Shown piece by piece: positions 43,396-52,696 of a stretch of DNA of 64,000 nucleotides. This stretch comes from Sphingomonadaceae bacterium. GTDB lineage: Bacteria > Pseudomonadota > Alphaproteobacteria > Sphingomonadales > Sphingomonadaceae. A model generated the notes under the pieces. That model was not told where the DNA came from and ran no database searches. It saw nothing but the letters and a program-made list of their open reading frames with translations. Position 1 is the stretch's first letter. Each line of letters starts with the position of its first letter. The DNA lies in assembly GCA_009926135.1 (NCBI GenBank), contig RFPL01000001.1, positions 372,001 to 436,000 on the forward strand. Direction: 5' to 3'. The translations under genes were made by a program, and so were the position numbers.

Positions 43396-44865
43396 ATGAC
43401 GATGCAGTTCGACCTGGCGGTGATCGGTGGCGGCGTGAACGGCACGGGCATTGCCCGCGATGCGGCCGGGCGCGGCGCGAAAGTGCTGCTGCTGGAGGCT
43501 GGCGACCTTGCGCAGGGTACTTCGTCAGCCTCGACCAAGCTGGTCCACGGCGGACTGCGCTATCTAGAGCATTACGAATTCGCGCTGGTGCGCGAAAGCC
43601 TGACCGAGCGCGAAGCACTGTGGGCCATCGCCCCGCACATCATTCACCCGCTGCGGTTCGTATTGCCGCACGTCAGGGGCCTGCGTCCGCGCTGGCTGCT
43701 GCGGCTGGGGCTGTTCCTCTATGACCATATCGGCGGCCGCAAGCATCTGCCGCCGACCCGCTCGATCGACTTGCACCGCCACCCGGCCGGGGTGCCGCTG
43801 AAGGCAGAGTTCGGCCCGGCGTTCGAATACTCCGATGGCTGGGTCGACGATGCCCGGCTGGTCGTGCTCAACGCGCTCGATGCGGCGGCGCATGGGGCCG
43901 AAGTCCGCCCGCGTACCCCGCTGACCGCCGCCCGGCGCATCGCCGGCGGCTGGGAACTGGAAACGCCATCCGGCACGTTCACCGCCGCCGCGCTGATCAA
44001 TGCCGCCGGGCCAGCCGTGCTGAAGGTCGATGGACTGCTGGGCGAAGCACCCGAATATGGCATGCGCCTGGTGCGCGGATCGCACATCGTGGTCCGCAAA
44101 CTGTTCGATCACCCTTACGCCTATTTCTTCCAGCTGGCGGACGGGCGAATCTTCTTCGCGATCCCCTATGAGCGGGACTTTACCCTGATCGGCACGACCG
44201 ACCTTGATCACACTGCGGGGGAGCCGATCGTCGCCAGCGCGGAAGAGATTGCCTACCTTTGCGAAGGGGCCAGCGGCTACTTCAAGACCGCGATCACTCC
44301 GGCCGACGTGGTCTGGACATATTCGGGTGTGCGCCCGCTGGTCGATGATGGTTCGGGCAAGCCCGAATCGGCGACACGCGGCTACCGGCTGGACTTGTCG
44401 GACCAGGAAGCTGGGGCACCCTTGCTCAGCGTCTACGGCGGCAAGATCACCACGTATCGCCACCTCGCCGAGGAAGCGGTTGATCTGATGGCGGGGCGCC
44501 TGCCTGCCCTCAGCGGCAAGGCCTGGACCCGAAGCAGGGCGCTGCCCGGCGGGGACTTCCCGCTGGACGGGCTGGAGCCGCTTAAGGCCGCGCTAACCGC
44601 GCGTTATCCGTTCCTTGATGCCGGCACGGTCGATCGCGTGGCCCGCGCCTATGGCACGCGCGCGGAAAGCTGGCTCAACGGCGCGGAAGGCTGGCAGGCC
44701 CTCGGCAAGAACTTCGGCGCGGGACTGACCGCGGCCGAGGTCGAGTTTTTGCGCAGCGAGGAATGGGCGGAAAGCGCCGAGGATATCCTCTGGCGCCGGA
44801 CCAAGCTGGGCCTTCGCCTGAGCGCGGCGGAGCAGAAGGAACTGGCCGACTACCTGCGCGGCTGA
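43396..44865 (+). CDS. glpD: Glycerol-3-phosphate dehydrogenase (FAD, respiratory)
   Basis: 489 aa (ATG 43396, or 43402 with AGGA 5 nt upstream). Oxidises sn-glycerol-3-phosphate to dihydroxyacetone phosphate and feeds electrons to quinone. FAD motif LAVIGGGVNGTGIARDAAGR, then GTSSASTKLVHGGLRYLEHY and YSDGWVDDARLVVLNALDAA. The C-terminal cap (GTRAESWLNG) is present. No glpK, glpF or glpR nearby. Confidence 0.96.
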   Translation: MTMQFDLAVIGGGVNGTGIARDAAGRGAKVLLLEAGDLAQGTSSASTKLVHGGLRYLEHYEFALVRESLTEREALWAIAPHIIHPLRFVLPHVRGLRPRWLLRLGLFLYDHIGGRKHLPPTRSIDLHRHPAGVPLKAEFGPAFEYSDGWVDDARLVVLNALDAAAHGAEVRPRTPLTAARRIAGGWELETPSGTFTAAALINAAGPAVLKVDGLLGEAPEYGMRLVRGSHIVVRKLFDHPYAYFFQLADGRIFFAIPYERDFTLIGTTDLDHTAGEPIVASAEEIAYLCEGASGYFKTAITPADVVWTYSGVRPLVDDGSGKPESATRGYRLDLSDQEAGAPLLSVYGGKITTYRHLAEEAVDLMAGRLPALSGKAWTRSRALPGGDFPLDGLEPLKAALTARYPFLDAGTVDRVARAYGTRAESWLNGAEGWQALGKNFGAGLTAAEVEFLRSEEWAESAEDILWRRTKLGLRLSAAEQKELADYLRG

Positions 44866-46415
44866 TCGGCTCCCAACCTTCGCCAGGCCAGGCCAGCAAA
44901 CTCGCACAGCAAGGGCCGGGTATCGCGTGGGTCGATGATGTCCTCGACATTGAAGCGCTCTGCACTGCGGAAAGGTGAAGTGACCTTGGCGAGCCGCGCC
45001 CGGATCGCCTCCAGCTCGGCTGCCGGATCGGCCGCCACCTCGATCTCGCTCTTGTAGGCCACTTCCAGTCCGCCCGCGATGGGTAGGCTGCCCCAGTCGC
45101 CCGAGGGCCAGCAATAACGGTACTGGTAGGTATCGGCGTTCGACATCGCGCTGCCGGCGATCCCATAGGCCCGCCGCATGACAATCGAGGCCAGCGGCAC
45201 CGTCGCCTTGTAGATCGCGTTCATCGCCTGGACGCCATAGCGGATCGTGCCCGCGATCTCCGCCTCGCGCCCGATCATGAAGCCGGGGTTGTCGACCAGA
45301 TGGACGATCGGCAGGCGGAACAGGTCAGCCAGCTTGACGAAGCGTTCGACCTTCTCGCTGGTCTTGGCATCCCATGAACCGCCCAGGAAGCTGGGATCGC
45401 TGGCCAGCACCATCACCGGCCAGCCATCGAGCCGGGCCAGCGCGGTGATCGCGGCGCGGCCCCATGTGCGCCCGATCTCGAACACGGTGCCCTTGTCGAA
45501 CAGCAGGTCCATCGCCCGGCGCATCGAATAGACCTCCTTGTCGCCCCTGGGCACGAGGGAGAGCAGGGCCTCCTCGCGCCGGTCAGCCGGGTCGCCGCTC
45601 TCGATCCGGCGGGCGGGCTGGCCGACATATTCGGGCATGAACGACAGGAAATGGCGGGCGCGGGCAAAGGCTTCGGCCTCGCTGGCCACCTCGTCATCGA
45701 CCACGCCGTTGCGGGTGTGGATCGCAGAGCCGCCCAGCGCTTCCTTGGCTTCTTCGTGGTTGGCTGATCCCCCGTCCTTCCAGGCCGTGCCCATGGCATC
45801 GACCACGGCGGGACCAGCGGCGAAAATCTGGCTGAGACCGCGCACCATCACCGAATAGTGGCTGGCCGCGATCCGCGCCGCGCCAAGTCCCGCGGTCGGC
45901 CCCAAGGCCAGCGCGACGACCGGCACAGTATCAAGGTTCTTCACCACCTCGCCCCACATGTGGACCGCCGGGATGTAGGTTGCGCCGATCATTTCCAGCG
46001 TCTTGACCGAGCCGCCGCCGCCAGTGCCGTCGATCATCCGGATGATGGGGAGCTTCAGCTCGTGCGCCATCTTCTCGGCCTGTTCCATCTTGCGGCCGAT
46101 CCCGGCATCCGCCGCGCCGCCGCGGATGGTGAAATCGTCGGCCGTGGCCACCACTGGCCGGCCATTGATCATCGCCCTGCCAAACAGGAACGGCGCGGGG
46201 AGTACGCCGGTCAGGTTGCCTTCTGCGTCATAGGAGCCTTTGCCGGCGATCTTGCCGATCTCGCGGAAAGAATCGGGATCGACCAAAGCCCCCAGCCGCG
46301 CCCGGGCGTTCATCTTGCCGCGTCCGTGTTGCCGCGCGACCTTGTCCGCCCCGCCCATTGCTTCGGCCAGCGCCTCGCGGGCGCGCAATTCCTCGAGTTC
46401 CCTGGCCCAGCTCAT
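44850..46415 (-). CDS. Acyl-CoA carboxylase beta (carboxyltransferase) subunit
   Basis: 521 aa from ATG 46415; the track start adds 60 residues from the cytochrome promoter region. Transfers carboxyl from biotin to an acyl-CoA (propionyl-, methylcrotonyl- or geranyl-type). Crotonase-like folds show RMIDGTGGGGSVKTLEMIGA, GPTAGLGAARIAASHYSVMV and LVDNPGFMIGREAEIAGTIR. No biotin carboxylase (alpha) gene is adjacent, so the partner must be elsewhere. Overlaps glpD tail-to-tail by 16 bp. Confidence 0.87.
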   Translation of the reverse strand: MSWARELEELRAREALAEAMGGADKVARQHGRGKMNARARLGALVDPDSFREIGKIAGKGSYDAEGNLTGVLPAPFLFGRAMINGRPVVATADDFTIRGGAADAGIGRKMEQAEKMAHELKLPIIRMIDGTGGGGSVKTLEMIGATYIPAVHMWGEVVKNLDTVPVVALALGPTAGLGAARIAASHYSVMVRGLSQIFAAGPAVVDAMGTAWKDGGSANHEEAKEALGGSAIHTRNGVVDDEVASEAEAFARARHFLSFMPEYVGQPARRIESGDPADRREEALLSLVPRGDKEVYSMRRAMDLLFDKGTVFEIGRTWGRAAITALARLDGWPVMVLASDPSFLGGSWDAKTSEKVERFVKLADLFRLPIVHLVDNPGFMIGREAEIAGTIRYGVQAMNAIYKATVPLASIVMRRAYGIAGSAMSNADTYQYRYCWPSGDWGSLPIAGGLEVAYKSEIEVAADPAAELEAIRARLAKVTSPFRSAERFNVEDIIDPRDTRPLLCEFAGLAWRRLGADQPRR

Positions 46416-46572
46416 CTCAGATCGCGCCTCTCCGCGGCCACTTGCCGGGCCGCCATCTCGCTCTATCGCTAGGGCCTGTGCTTCGCCGCTGCAATGCCCC
46501 TTGCGCTTGCCCCCGCCCGACACTAGAGCGACGCGCAAACCTTCTACCCACATATCCCACGGGGCACGATTG
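46416..46572. promoter_or_regulatory. Divergent promoter region between the carboxylase and cytochrome c genes
   Basis: 157 bp, GC-rich on the carboxylase side and less so toward the cytochrome start. It should contain both promoters. I see no strong operator-like repeat; TTGCGC..ACACTAGAG around 46501-46525 is a weak promoter candidate for the cytochrome gene. Confidence 0.3.
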
Positions 46573-47208
46573 ATGGACGACCGTTTCAACACCATCGCCG
46601 GTTGGACGCTGTTTTCGGGCGTTGTTGCGCTTGGTCTCGCTTCGCTGAGCAGCCACTACTTCCGCGCGACCAAGGAAAACCGCCCAGAAAAGATGGGCTA
46701 CGAGATCGAAGGCGTGGTCCAGGAAGGTGAAGGCGGGGCTGCGGCCGTGCCGCTTGAAACCCTGCTTGCCAGTGCTGACGCTGCCAAGGGTGAAGCCACC
46801 TTCAAGAAGTGCGCTTCGTGCCACACGGTCAATTCGGGCGGCGCCAATGGCATCGGCCCCAACCTCTACGCGGTGGTCGGCGAAGGCGTGGCCCAGGGCC
46901 GCGGCGGTTTTGCCTTCTCCGATGCGCTGAAGACGCATGGCGGGAAGTGGGACTGGGCAACGCTGGATGCCTGGCTCAAGAATCCCAAGGCCTTCGCACC
47001 GGGCACCAAGATGAGCTTCGCTGGTCTGGGTGACGCTGCTGAGCGCGCCAACCTGCTGGTCTATCTCAATACCCAGGGTTCGAACCTGCCGCTGCCCGCC
47101 GCGCCGGCTGCCCCGGCCGCCGATGCTGCTGCCGCTCCGGCCGATGCCGCTGCGGCTCCGGCTGCAGGCGCTGCTGCTGCTCCGGCAGCGGAACCCGCCA
47201 AGAAGTAA
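46573..47208 (+). CDS. Membrane-anchored cytochrome c (CycM-like)
   Basis: 211 aa from ATG 46573; the track start at 46240 is antisense shadow. A single N-terminal membrane anchor (TLFSGVVALGLASLSSHYF) is followed by a linker and a class I cytochrome c domain. The haem site is FKKCASCHTVNSGGANGIGP and the distal methionine is probably in PGTKMSFAG. The Ala/Pro-rich tail (about 50 residues) is unusual and may be a flexible periplasmic spacer. Likely shuttles electrons to a terminal oxidase. Confidence 0.92.
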   Translation: MDDRFNTIAGWTLFSGVVALGLASLSSHYFRATKENRPEKMGYEIEGVVQEGEGGAAAVPLETLLASADAAKGEATFKKCASCHTVNSGGANGIGPNLYAVVGEGVAQGRGGFAFSDALKTHGGKWDWATLDAWLKNPKAFAPGTKMSFAGLGDAAERANLLVYLNTQGSNLPLPAAPAAPAADAAAAPADAAAAPAAGAAAAPAAEPAKK

Positions 47209-47233
47209 TCTTCGCCTGCAGGCTTGAAAAATG

Positions 47234-47266
47234 GGGCGGCGGTCTGAAGACCTGCCGCCCTTTTTT
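47234..47266 (+). terminator. Rho-independent terminator after cytochrome c
   Basis: GGGCGGC-GGTC-TGAA-GACC-T-GCCGCCC then TTTTTT: an 11 bp stem with one bulged T. It ends exactly at the convergent rlmE stop, so it may function in one direction only. Confidence 0.9.
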
Positions 47267-47927
47267 ATCCCTTGAAGCCTTGCGCGATCACATACCACTC
47301 CGACGAATCCTTGCGGCTGGCTGGCGGCTTGGCGTGTTTCACCGTGGTGAAGTGGCGCTTTAGCAGCGCCAGCAGATCTGTGTCGGTGCCGCCCGCCAGG
47401 ACCTTGGCGACGAAGGCACCGCCAATGCTCAGGTTCTCGATCGCAAAGTGCGCGGCCGTTTCAACCAGGCCCATGGTCCGCAAGTGGTCGGTTGCCTTAT
47501 GGCCGACCGTGTTGGCCGCCATGTCCGAGATCACCAGGTCGGGCGCGCCGCCCAGGGCCTCAACCAGCAAGCCGGGCGCGGCGTCGTCCATGAAGTCCAT
47601 CTCGAACAGGGTCACGCCGTCAAGCGGCTCGGTCGGCAAGAGATCGATCCCGACGACTGCAGCTTTGGGTGAGACCTTGCGCACCACCTGGCTCCACCCG
47701 CCCGGCGCTACGCCGAGGTCGACCACGCGCTGAGCGTTTTTCAGCAGGCCAAACTTCTGGTCCAGTTCGATCAGCTTGAACGCTGCGCGGCTGCGCCATC
47801 CGGCTTCCTTCGCGGCCTTGACGTAGGGATCGTTGAGCTGGCGGGTCAGCCAACGGGTTGAGCTGGCGGTCCGGCCCTTGCCGGTCTTGAGCCGTTCACC
47901 GGCAGGGCGGCCTGAACGGCTCATCAC
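47265..47927 (-). CDS. rlmE: 23S rRNA (uridine-2'-O) methyltransferase RlmE/FtsJ
   Basis: 220 aa. SAM-dependent methylation of U2552. The Rossmann SAM site VVDLGVAPGGWSQVVRKVSP, catalytic Lys in RAAFKLIELDQKF and Asp in DLVISDMAANTVGH are present; SIGGAFVAKVLAG holds the second Lys. N-terminal extension (residues 1-35) is basic, as expected for rRNA binding. ATGA overlap with ppx upstream. Confidence 0.95.
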   Translation of the reverse strand: MMSRSGRPAGERLKTGKGRTASSTRWLTRQLNDPYVKAAKEAGWRSRAAFKLIELDQKFGLLKNAQRVVDLGVAPGGWSQVVRKVSPKAAVVGIDLLPTEPLDGVTLFEMDFMDDAAPGLLVEALGGAPDLVISDMAANTVGHKATDHLRTMGLVETAAHFAIENLSIGGAFVAKVLAGGTDTDLLALLKRHFTTVKHAKPPASRKDSSEWYVIAQGFKG

Positions 47928-49132
47928 ATTGTTCCTTCGCGTTTGCTGCGGCGCATGGCCGCGCGGGTCCGCTCAGCCATGCCTTCGGCGGTCATCAAGC
48001 TCCGCAGGATGCCCTCGCGGATGCCGCGGTCGGCTACGCCAAGCCGGTCTGCGGGCCAGATATCGAGAATGGTCTCGAGAATCGCGCAGCCAGCGACAAC
48101 CAGGTCAGCCCGCTCACGCCCGATGCAGGCCAGTTCGCGCCGCGCCGGGATCGGCATGGCCGACAGGCGCTCCGATATCCCGCGCATCGCATCCGATGGC
48201 ACGATCAGGCCATCAACCGCCCGGCGATCGTATTGCGGGAGCTCCAGATGCAAGCTGGCCAAGGTGGTCACCGTGCCGCTGGTGCCCAGCAGACGCAGCG
48301 GCCGTGCCCGGTCGGTCTGCGCAAGAGTGGGCTGAAGCCGCGCTGCAAATGGCGCCAGGCTGTCGCGGACCCGGCGGCGCATATCGGCATAACGCGCCGC
48401 GCGGCCATCAGCGTCCGCCGGTTCGATTCCGCAGGTCTCGGTCAGCGAAACGACACCCCAAGGTACGCTCATCCAGTCAACAATTCGTGGCAGCGGGGCG
48501 TCGCCTTGTTCGACCAGCACCAGTTCAGTCGAGCCGCCGCCGATATCGAAGATGATTGCCGGGCCATCACCCTGCTCCAGCAGGATATGGCAACCCAGCA
48601 CGGCCAGCCGCGCTTCTTCCTTGGCGCTGATGATGTCGAGCGCGATACCGGTTTCCTGGCGGACGCGTTCGATGAATTCCGGGCCATTCTCGGCCCGGCG
48701 GCAGGCCTCGGTCGCGACCGAGCGGGCCAAGTGGACGCGGCGGCGCTTGAGCTTGTCGGCGCAGACCTGTAGCGCGCCCAGCGCGCGGTCCATCGCCGTA
48801 TCGCTCAATCGGCCCGATCCGGCCAGACCTTCGCCCAGCCGGACCACGCGGCTGAAGGCATCGACCACCACAAAGTTCTCACCTTGAGGGCGCGCGATCA
48901 GCAGCCGGCAGTTGTTCGTGCCAAGGTCGATCGCCGCAAAACTTTGCCGTTGGTATGGTGCCGGATCGCGCCCGCCAGCCTGCGGGTCGATTCGTCCGGG
49001 TCGGCCGTCCGGCTGGCGGGCTGGCATATCGGGGGCGGTTTCGGAAAGGCTGGGCGCGCCGCGCTGGTCCTGTCCGGGTTCAAACCCCTGTCCTGCCTCC
49101 TCGCGCATGGCCGGCGGAAACTTATCCGCCAT
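47924..49132 (-). CDS. ppx: Ppx/GppA-family exopolyphosphatase
   Basis: 402 aa from ATG 49132. Hydrolyses polyphosphate or pppGpp. ASKHA-fold ATPase-like motifs SFAAIDLGTNNCRLLIARP and IIFDIGGGSTELVLVEQG are intact; GTSGTVTTLASLHL follows. The first 65 residues (MADKFPPAMREEAGQGFEPG and so on) are disordered and Pro/Asp/Arg-rich, an extension absent from E. coli Ppx. Gene pair ppx-rlmE is common in alphaproteobacteria. Confidence 0.92.
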   Translation of the reverse strand: MADKFPPAMREEAGQGFEPGQDQRGAPSLSETAPDMPARQPDGRPGRIDPQAGGRDPAPYQRQSFAAIDLGTNNCRLLIARPQGENFVVVDAFSRVVRLGEGLAGSGRLSDTAMDRALGALQVCADKLKRRRVHLARSVATEACRRAENGPEFIERVRQETGIALDIISAKEEARLAVLGCHILLEQGDGPAIIFDIGGGSTELVLVEQGDAPLPRIVDWMSVPWGVVSLTETCGIEPADADGRAARYADMRRRVRDSLAPFAARLQPTLAQTDRARPLRLLGTSGTVTTLASLHLELPQYDRRAVDGLIVPSDAMRGISERLSAMPIPARRELACIGRERADLVVAGCAILETILDIWPADRLGVADRGIREGILRSLMTAEGMAERTRAAMRRSKREGTM

Positions 49133-49262
49133 GACAATCACACTCTTATCTTTATCCCGCCGGATGGGCGGGTACCTGACGCCATGCTAGCGGGGGCGGG
49201 CCCCAAGGGCAAGTGCAGCGGCTTGACGCGGGCGCATCGCCCGCCTAGAGGACCGCCCTCGT

Positions 49263-49336
49263 TGCCCGATCCTCTAATGGTAAGAGAGCGGACTCTGACT
49301 CCGTCAATCAAGGTTCGAATCCTTGTCGGGCATCCA
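49263..49336 (+). tRNA. tRNA-Gln (CTG)
   Basis: 74 nt cloverleaf. The acceptor arm TGCCCGA pairs with TCGGGCA, the D arm is CCTCTAATGGTAAGAGAG, the anticodon loop CTCTGAC gives anticodon CTG, the T arm is CAAGGTTCGAATCCTTG, and CCA is encoded. Confidence 0.96.
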
Positions 49337-49354
49337 AAACTTTCACGATCTGAC

Positions 49355-49394
49355 CGGCCCGCGCTCGGCAACCGAGCGGCGGGCCGTTTGTTTT
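49355..49394 (+). terminator. Strong Rho-independent terminator after tRNA-Gln
   Basis: CGGCCCGC-GCTCGG-CAA-CCGAGC-G-GCGGGCCG then TTTGTTTT. A 14 bp stem with one bulged G and a 3 nt loop, 18 bp after the tRNA. It separates the tRNA from the LOG-family gene. Confidence 0.92.
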
Positions 49395-49434
49395 GGGGGC
49401 TTGGCAAGTCTGCATAGGCAAAGGAAAAGGCCTG

Positions 49435-50307
49435 ATGACCGAACCGACCGACAAGCGGCTTAGCCGCCGCCGCTTCTACAAGGCCGAGCAGGAAGCCTCC
49501 TTTGTCGAATCGCACATTGCGGCGACTCCCCAGACCCGCAGCCCGGCTTACAAGCTGGCCTTCCGAGACACCGATTTCCTGCTGCGCGAGGAACTTCGAC
49601 CAGTCCGCTTCCAGCTGGAATTGCTGAAGTGCGAAATGATGCTGGACGAAGCCAGGATCGGCTCAACCCTGGTTTGCTACGGTTCGGCCCGGATTCCCGC
49701 GCCGGAAGAGGCCGAAGCGGCGCTCGCCACCGCGACCACCCCGGAACGCAAGGCCGTGGTTGAGCGGCTGGTGGCGAAGTCGAAGTATTATGACGAGGCG
49801 CGCAAGCTGGGCCGAATCGCCAGCGAATGCGGGATCGTCGAGAAGGGCATGCGCCAGTTCGTGGTTTGCTCGGGTGGCGGCCCGTCGATCATGGAGGCGG
49901 CCAACCGCGGCGCGGCAGACGTGGGCGCGGAAACGATCGGACTCAACATTGTCCTGCCGCACGAACAGGCGCCCAACCAGTATGTGACGCCGGACCTGGC
50001 CTTCCAGTTCCACTACTTCGCGCTGCGTAAGATGCACTTCCTGCTGCGCGCGCGGGCAGTGGCGGTGTTCCCCGGCGGGTTCGGCACGCTGGACGAGTTC
50101 ATGGAACTGCTGACCCTGATCCAGACCGGCAAGATGAAGCCGATCCCGATCCTGCTGTTCGGCGCGGAGTTCTGGAACAAGGTGATCAACTTCGAAGCCC
50201 TGGCCGACGAAGGCGTTATCAACCATGATGATCTCAACCTGTTCCACTGGGTGGAAACGGCTGAGGATGCTTGGGCCAAAATTGCCGAGTTCTACGAGCT
50301 CGACTGA
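49435..50307 (+). CDS. LOG-family (TIGR00730) Rossmann-fold protein
   Basis: 290 aa from ATG 49435 (AAAGGAAAAGG upstream). The LOG/lysine-decarboxylase-like signature is SGGGPSIMEAANRGA and VFPGGFGTLDEFMELLTLIQ. Members release the base from nucleotide 5'-monophosphates. This type has an N-terminal extension of about 95 residues (RFYKAEQEASFVESHIAATP), typical of the long bacterial subgroup. The C-terminal 80 residues are similar to other type II forms. Substrate nucleotide unknown. Confidence 0.92.
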   Translation: MTEPTDKRLSRRRFYKAEQEASFVESHIAATPQTRSPAYKLAFRDTDFLLREELRPVRFQLELLKCEMMLDEARIGSTLVCYGSARIPAPEEAEAALATATTPERKAVVERLVAKSKYYDEARKLGRIASECGIVEKGMRQFVVCSGGGPSIMEAANRGAADVGAETIGLNIVLPHEQAPNQYVTPDLAFQFHYFALRKMHFLLRARAVAVFPGGFGTLDEFMELLTLIQTGKMKPIPILLFGAEFWNKVINFEALADEGVINHDDLNLFHWVETAEDAWAKIAEFYELD

Positions 50308-51047
50308 ACTGCCTGATGGCCCAGCGGGCCGCTGCCGGCACCGTAACCAGGGGCAGCTTCGAGCGCGGCGCGGACGAAGGCCCGGGCCTGCTCGATTGCC
50401 GGGATCAGGTCGAGTCCAGCACCAAGGCCGCAGGCAATCGCGCTCGACAGTGTGCAGCCGGTGCCGTGGGTGTGGCGGGTGACGATGCGCGGCGCCGACC
50501 AGACACGCTGCTCAGCTCCGGGCATGAACAGCACGTCCTCGATCGTGGAGCCTTCCGCGTCGCCGCCCTTGGCAAGATAGGCCACGCCGCGCGCCGCCAT
50601 TCCGGTGGGCCCGCCGAGTGCTTCAAGTTCAGGTACGTTGGGCGTGGTAAGTGTCGCCAGCTTCATCAAGCGTTCAAACCCGGCAATCGTTGCCGCGTCG
50701 GCCAGCACCGACCCGCTGGTCGCGATCATCACTGGATCGAACACCACCGGCACGTCCAACGCCTCAAGCCGTTCGGCCAACACGGCGGCAATCTCGGGCG
50801 AGCCGAGCATCCCGATCTTGACTGCATCCACTTCGATATCGCTGATGCAGGCATCGATCTGCGCGGCCACCATGGCGGGTGAAAGCGCTTCGATCATGGT
50901 CACGCCAAGCGTGTTTTGCGCCGTCACCGCGGTGATCGCGGTCATGGCATAGCCGCCGAGCATGGTGATGGTCTTGATATCGGCCTGGATGCCAGCGCCG
51001 CCCGAGCTATCGGAGCCGGCGATGGAGAGAATGCGCGCCGGCTTCAC
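50292..51047 (-). CDS. thiD: Hydroxymethylpyrimidine/phosphomethylpyrimidine kinase
   Basis: 251 aa from GTG 51047, overlapping the DUF1272 stop as GTGA; the longer track start is antisense. Two phosphorylations of HMP in thiamine synthesis. The ribokinase-like fold shows ILSIAGSDSSGGAGIQADIK, VKIGMLGSPEIAAVLAERLE and the anion hole RHTHGTGCTLSSAIACGLGA. Overlaps the LOG gene tail by 16 bp. Confidence 0.95.
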   Translation of the reverse strand: MKPARILSIAGSDSSGGAGIQADIKTITMLGGYAMTAITAVTAQNTLGVTMIEALSPAMVAAQIDACISDIEVDAVKIGMLGSPEIAAVLAERLEALDVPVVFDPVMIATSGSVLADAATIAGFERLMKLATLTTPNVPELEALGGPTGMAARGVAYLAKGGDAEGSTIEDVLFMPGAEQRVWSAPRIVTRHTHGTGCTLSSAIACGLGAGLDLIPAIEQARAFVRAALEAAPGYGAGSGPLGHQAVQSSS

Positions 51048-51268
51048 CCCTTGAACTTCCGTTCGGTCGATGGTGGGTGCTTGCCGTGAAGGGCCTTGGC
51101 CCGGGTCGGTCGGTCCAGCAGCTCGCCGCCGCAATTGGGGCAACGTTCGTCGAGCCCATCGGCGCAGTCGGTGCAGAAGGTGCATTCGAAGCTGCAGATG
51201 AAAGCGCCGGGCAGCTCGGCCGGAAGGTCCGTGCCGCACTTCTCGCAATCGGGGCGCATCTCAAGCAC
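51044..51268 (-). CDS. DUF1272 zinc-ribbon protein
   Basis: 74 aa from GTG 51268 (an ATG at 51259 would remove the conserved MLE start). Eight cysteines in four CxxC or related pairs: [26 protein letters not shown] and RCPNCGGEL, so probably two zinc sites. Family unknown in function. Overlaps glmM by 8 bp and thiD by 4 bp, giving a tight glmM-DUF1272-thiD unit. Confidence 0.88.
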   Translation of the reverse strand: MLEMRPDCEKCGTDLPAELPGAFICSFECTFCTDCADGLDERCPNCGGELLDRPTRAKALHGKHPPSTERKFKG

Positions 51269-52607
51269 TGGCGGCTTCCTTCACGGCGTCGCAGATCGCA
51301 TCGACCACCTGGCTAACCTCGGCGGCATCATCGCCTTCCGCCATGACGCGGATCACCGGTTCGGTGCCCGAGGGGCGGATCACCAGGCGGCCGCGCCCGG
51401 AAAGCTGGGCTTCGGCCTCGGCGATCACCGCCTTGACGCGGGCATCATCCAAGGGCTTGCCGCCGGCAAAGCGCACGTTCTTGAGCAGTTGCGGCACCGG
51501 ATCGAACAGGTGCATCAGCTCGCTGGCGCGCTTGCCGCTCTTCACCAGTGCGGCGAGGACCTGCAGCCCGGCAATCGTGCCGTCGCCGGTCGTGGCGTGA
51601 TCAAGCATGATCATGTGTCCTGACTGTTCGCCGCCCACGTTGTATCCACCAGCTTTCATCGCTTCGAGGACATAGCGGTCGCCAACCTTGGTGCGGATCA
51701 GGCTGAGGCCCTTGCCATCGAGGAAGCGTTCAAGACCCAGGTTGGACATGACGGTTGCCACCACGCCGCCGCCGCGCAGCGCCCCGCGCGCGGCCAGCTG
51801 GCTGCCGATCAACGCCATGATCTGGTCGCCATCGACTGTCTGGCCCTTTTCGTCGACCACGATCAGCCGATCCGCATCGCCATCCAGCGCAATGCCGATG
51901 TCAGCGCCGCTGGCGACCACGCTCTCCTTGATCAGGTCAAGGTGGGTCGAGCCGCACTTGTCGTTGATGTTGGTGCCGTTGGGCGAAACGCCGACCGCGA
52001 CCACTTCCGCGCCCAGTTCCCAGATCGCCGACGGGGCCACCTGGTAAGCGGCGCCATTGGCGCAATCGACCACGATCTTCATGCCATCCAGCCGGATATC
52101 GTCGGGCAGCGCCGCCTTCACCGCATGGATATAGCGGCCGCGGGCATCGTCGATGCGGCGGGCCCGGCCGATCTGCGGAGCCGGTGCCAGTGGCAGATCC
52201 TGCGCCAGCATCGCCTCGATCGCCAGCTCATCGGCATCGGACAGCTTGAACCCGTCGGGCCCGAACAGCTTGATGCCGTTATCCTCATAGGGGTTGTGAC
52301 TGGCCGAGATCATTACGCCGACATCGGCGCGCAGCTCACGCGTCAGCAGGGCAACCGCCGGGGTTGGCATCGGGCCAAGCAGGATCACGTCCATGCCGAC
52401 ACTGGTGAAACCAGCGACCAGCGCGTTTTCCAGCATATAGCCAGACAGCCGCGTATCCTTGCCGATCACCACGCGGTGCCTGTGCGTGCCGCGCAGGAAG
52501 CGGGTGCCCGCTGCCTGGCCCACTTTCATCGCCGTTGCCGCAGTCATCACGCCGGCATTGGTGCGCCCGCGGATCCCGTCCGTACCGAAATAGTTGCGTC
52601 CCATCAC
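51261..52607 (-). CDS. glmM: Phosphoglucosamine mutase
   Basis: 448 aa. Glucosamine-6-phosphate to glucosamine-1-phosphate for UDP-GlcNAc, needed for peptidoglycan and lipid [21 protein letters not shown] start, the phosphoserine loop [19 protein letters not shown], metal loop [14 protein letters not shown] and the phosphate site [23 protein letters not shown] 52607 or 52604. Confidence 0.97.
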   Translation of the reverse strand: MMGRNYFGTDGIRGRTNAGVMTAATAMKVGQAAGTRFLRGTHRHRVVIGKDTRLSGYMLENALVAGFTSVGMDVILLGPMPTPAVALLTRELRADVGVMISASHNPYEDNGIKLFGPDGFKLSDADELAIEAMLAQDLPLAPAPQIGRARRIDDARGRYIHAVKAALPDDIRLDGMKIVVDCANGAAYQVAPSAIWELGAEVVAVGVSPNGTNINDKCGSTHLDLIKESVVASGADIGIALDGDADRLIVVDEKGQTVDGDQIMALIGSQLAARGALRGGGVVATVMSNLGLERFLDGKGLSLIRTKVGDRYVLEAMKAGGYNVGGEQSGHMIMLDHATTGDGTIAGLQVLAALVKSGKRASELMHLFDPVPQLLKNVRFAGGKPLDDARVKAVIAEAEAQLSGRGRLVIRPSGTEPVIRVMAEGDDAAEVSQVVDAICDAVKEAASA

Positions 52608-52696
52608 TTACCCTGTAGCACGCTAGGTCTTGCGAAAATGCTATGTCGCGCCGCACAAGCATTGTCACGCAGACATTGACCAACCGGGGAACCCGC

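Noticed and set aside
45858-46472. 204 aa plus-strand ORF
   Set aside because: Antisense to the acyl-CoA carboxylase beta gene, composition of a shadow frame.
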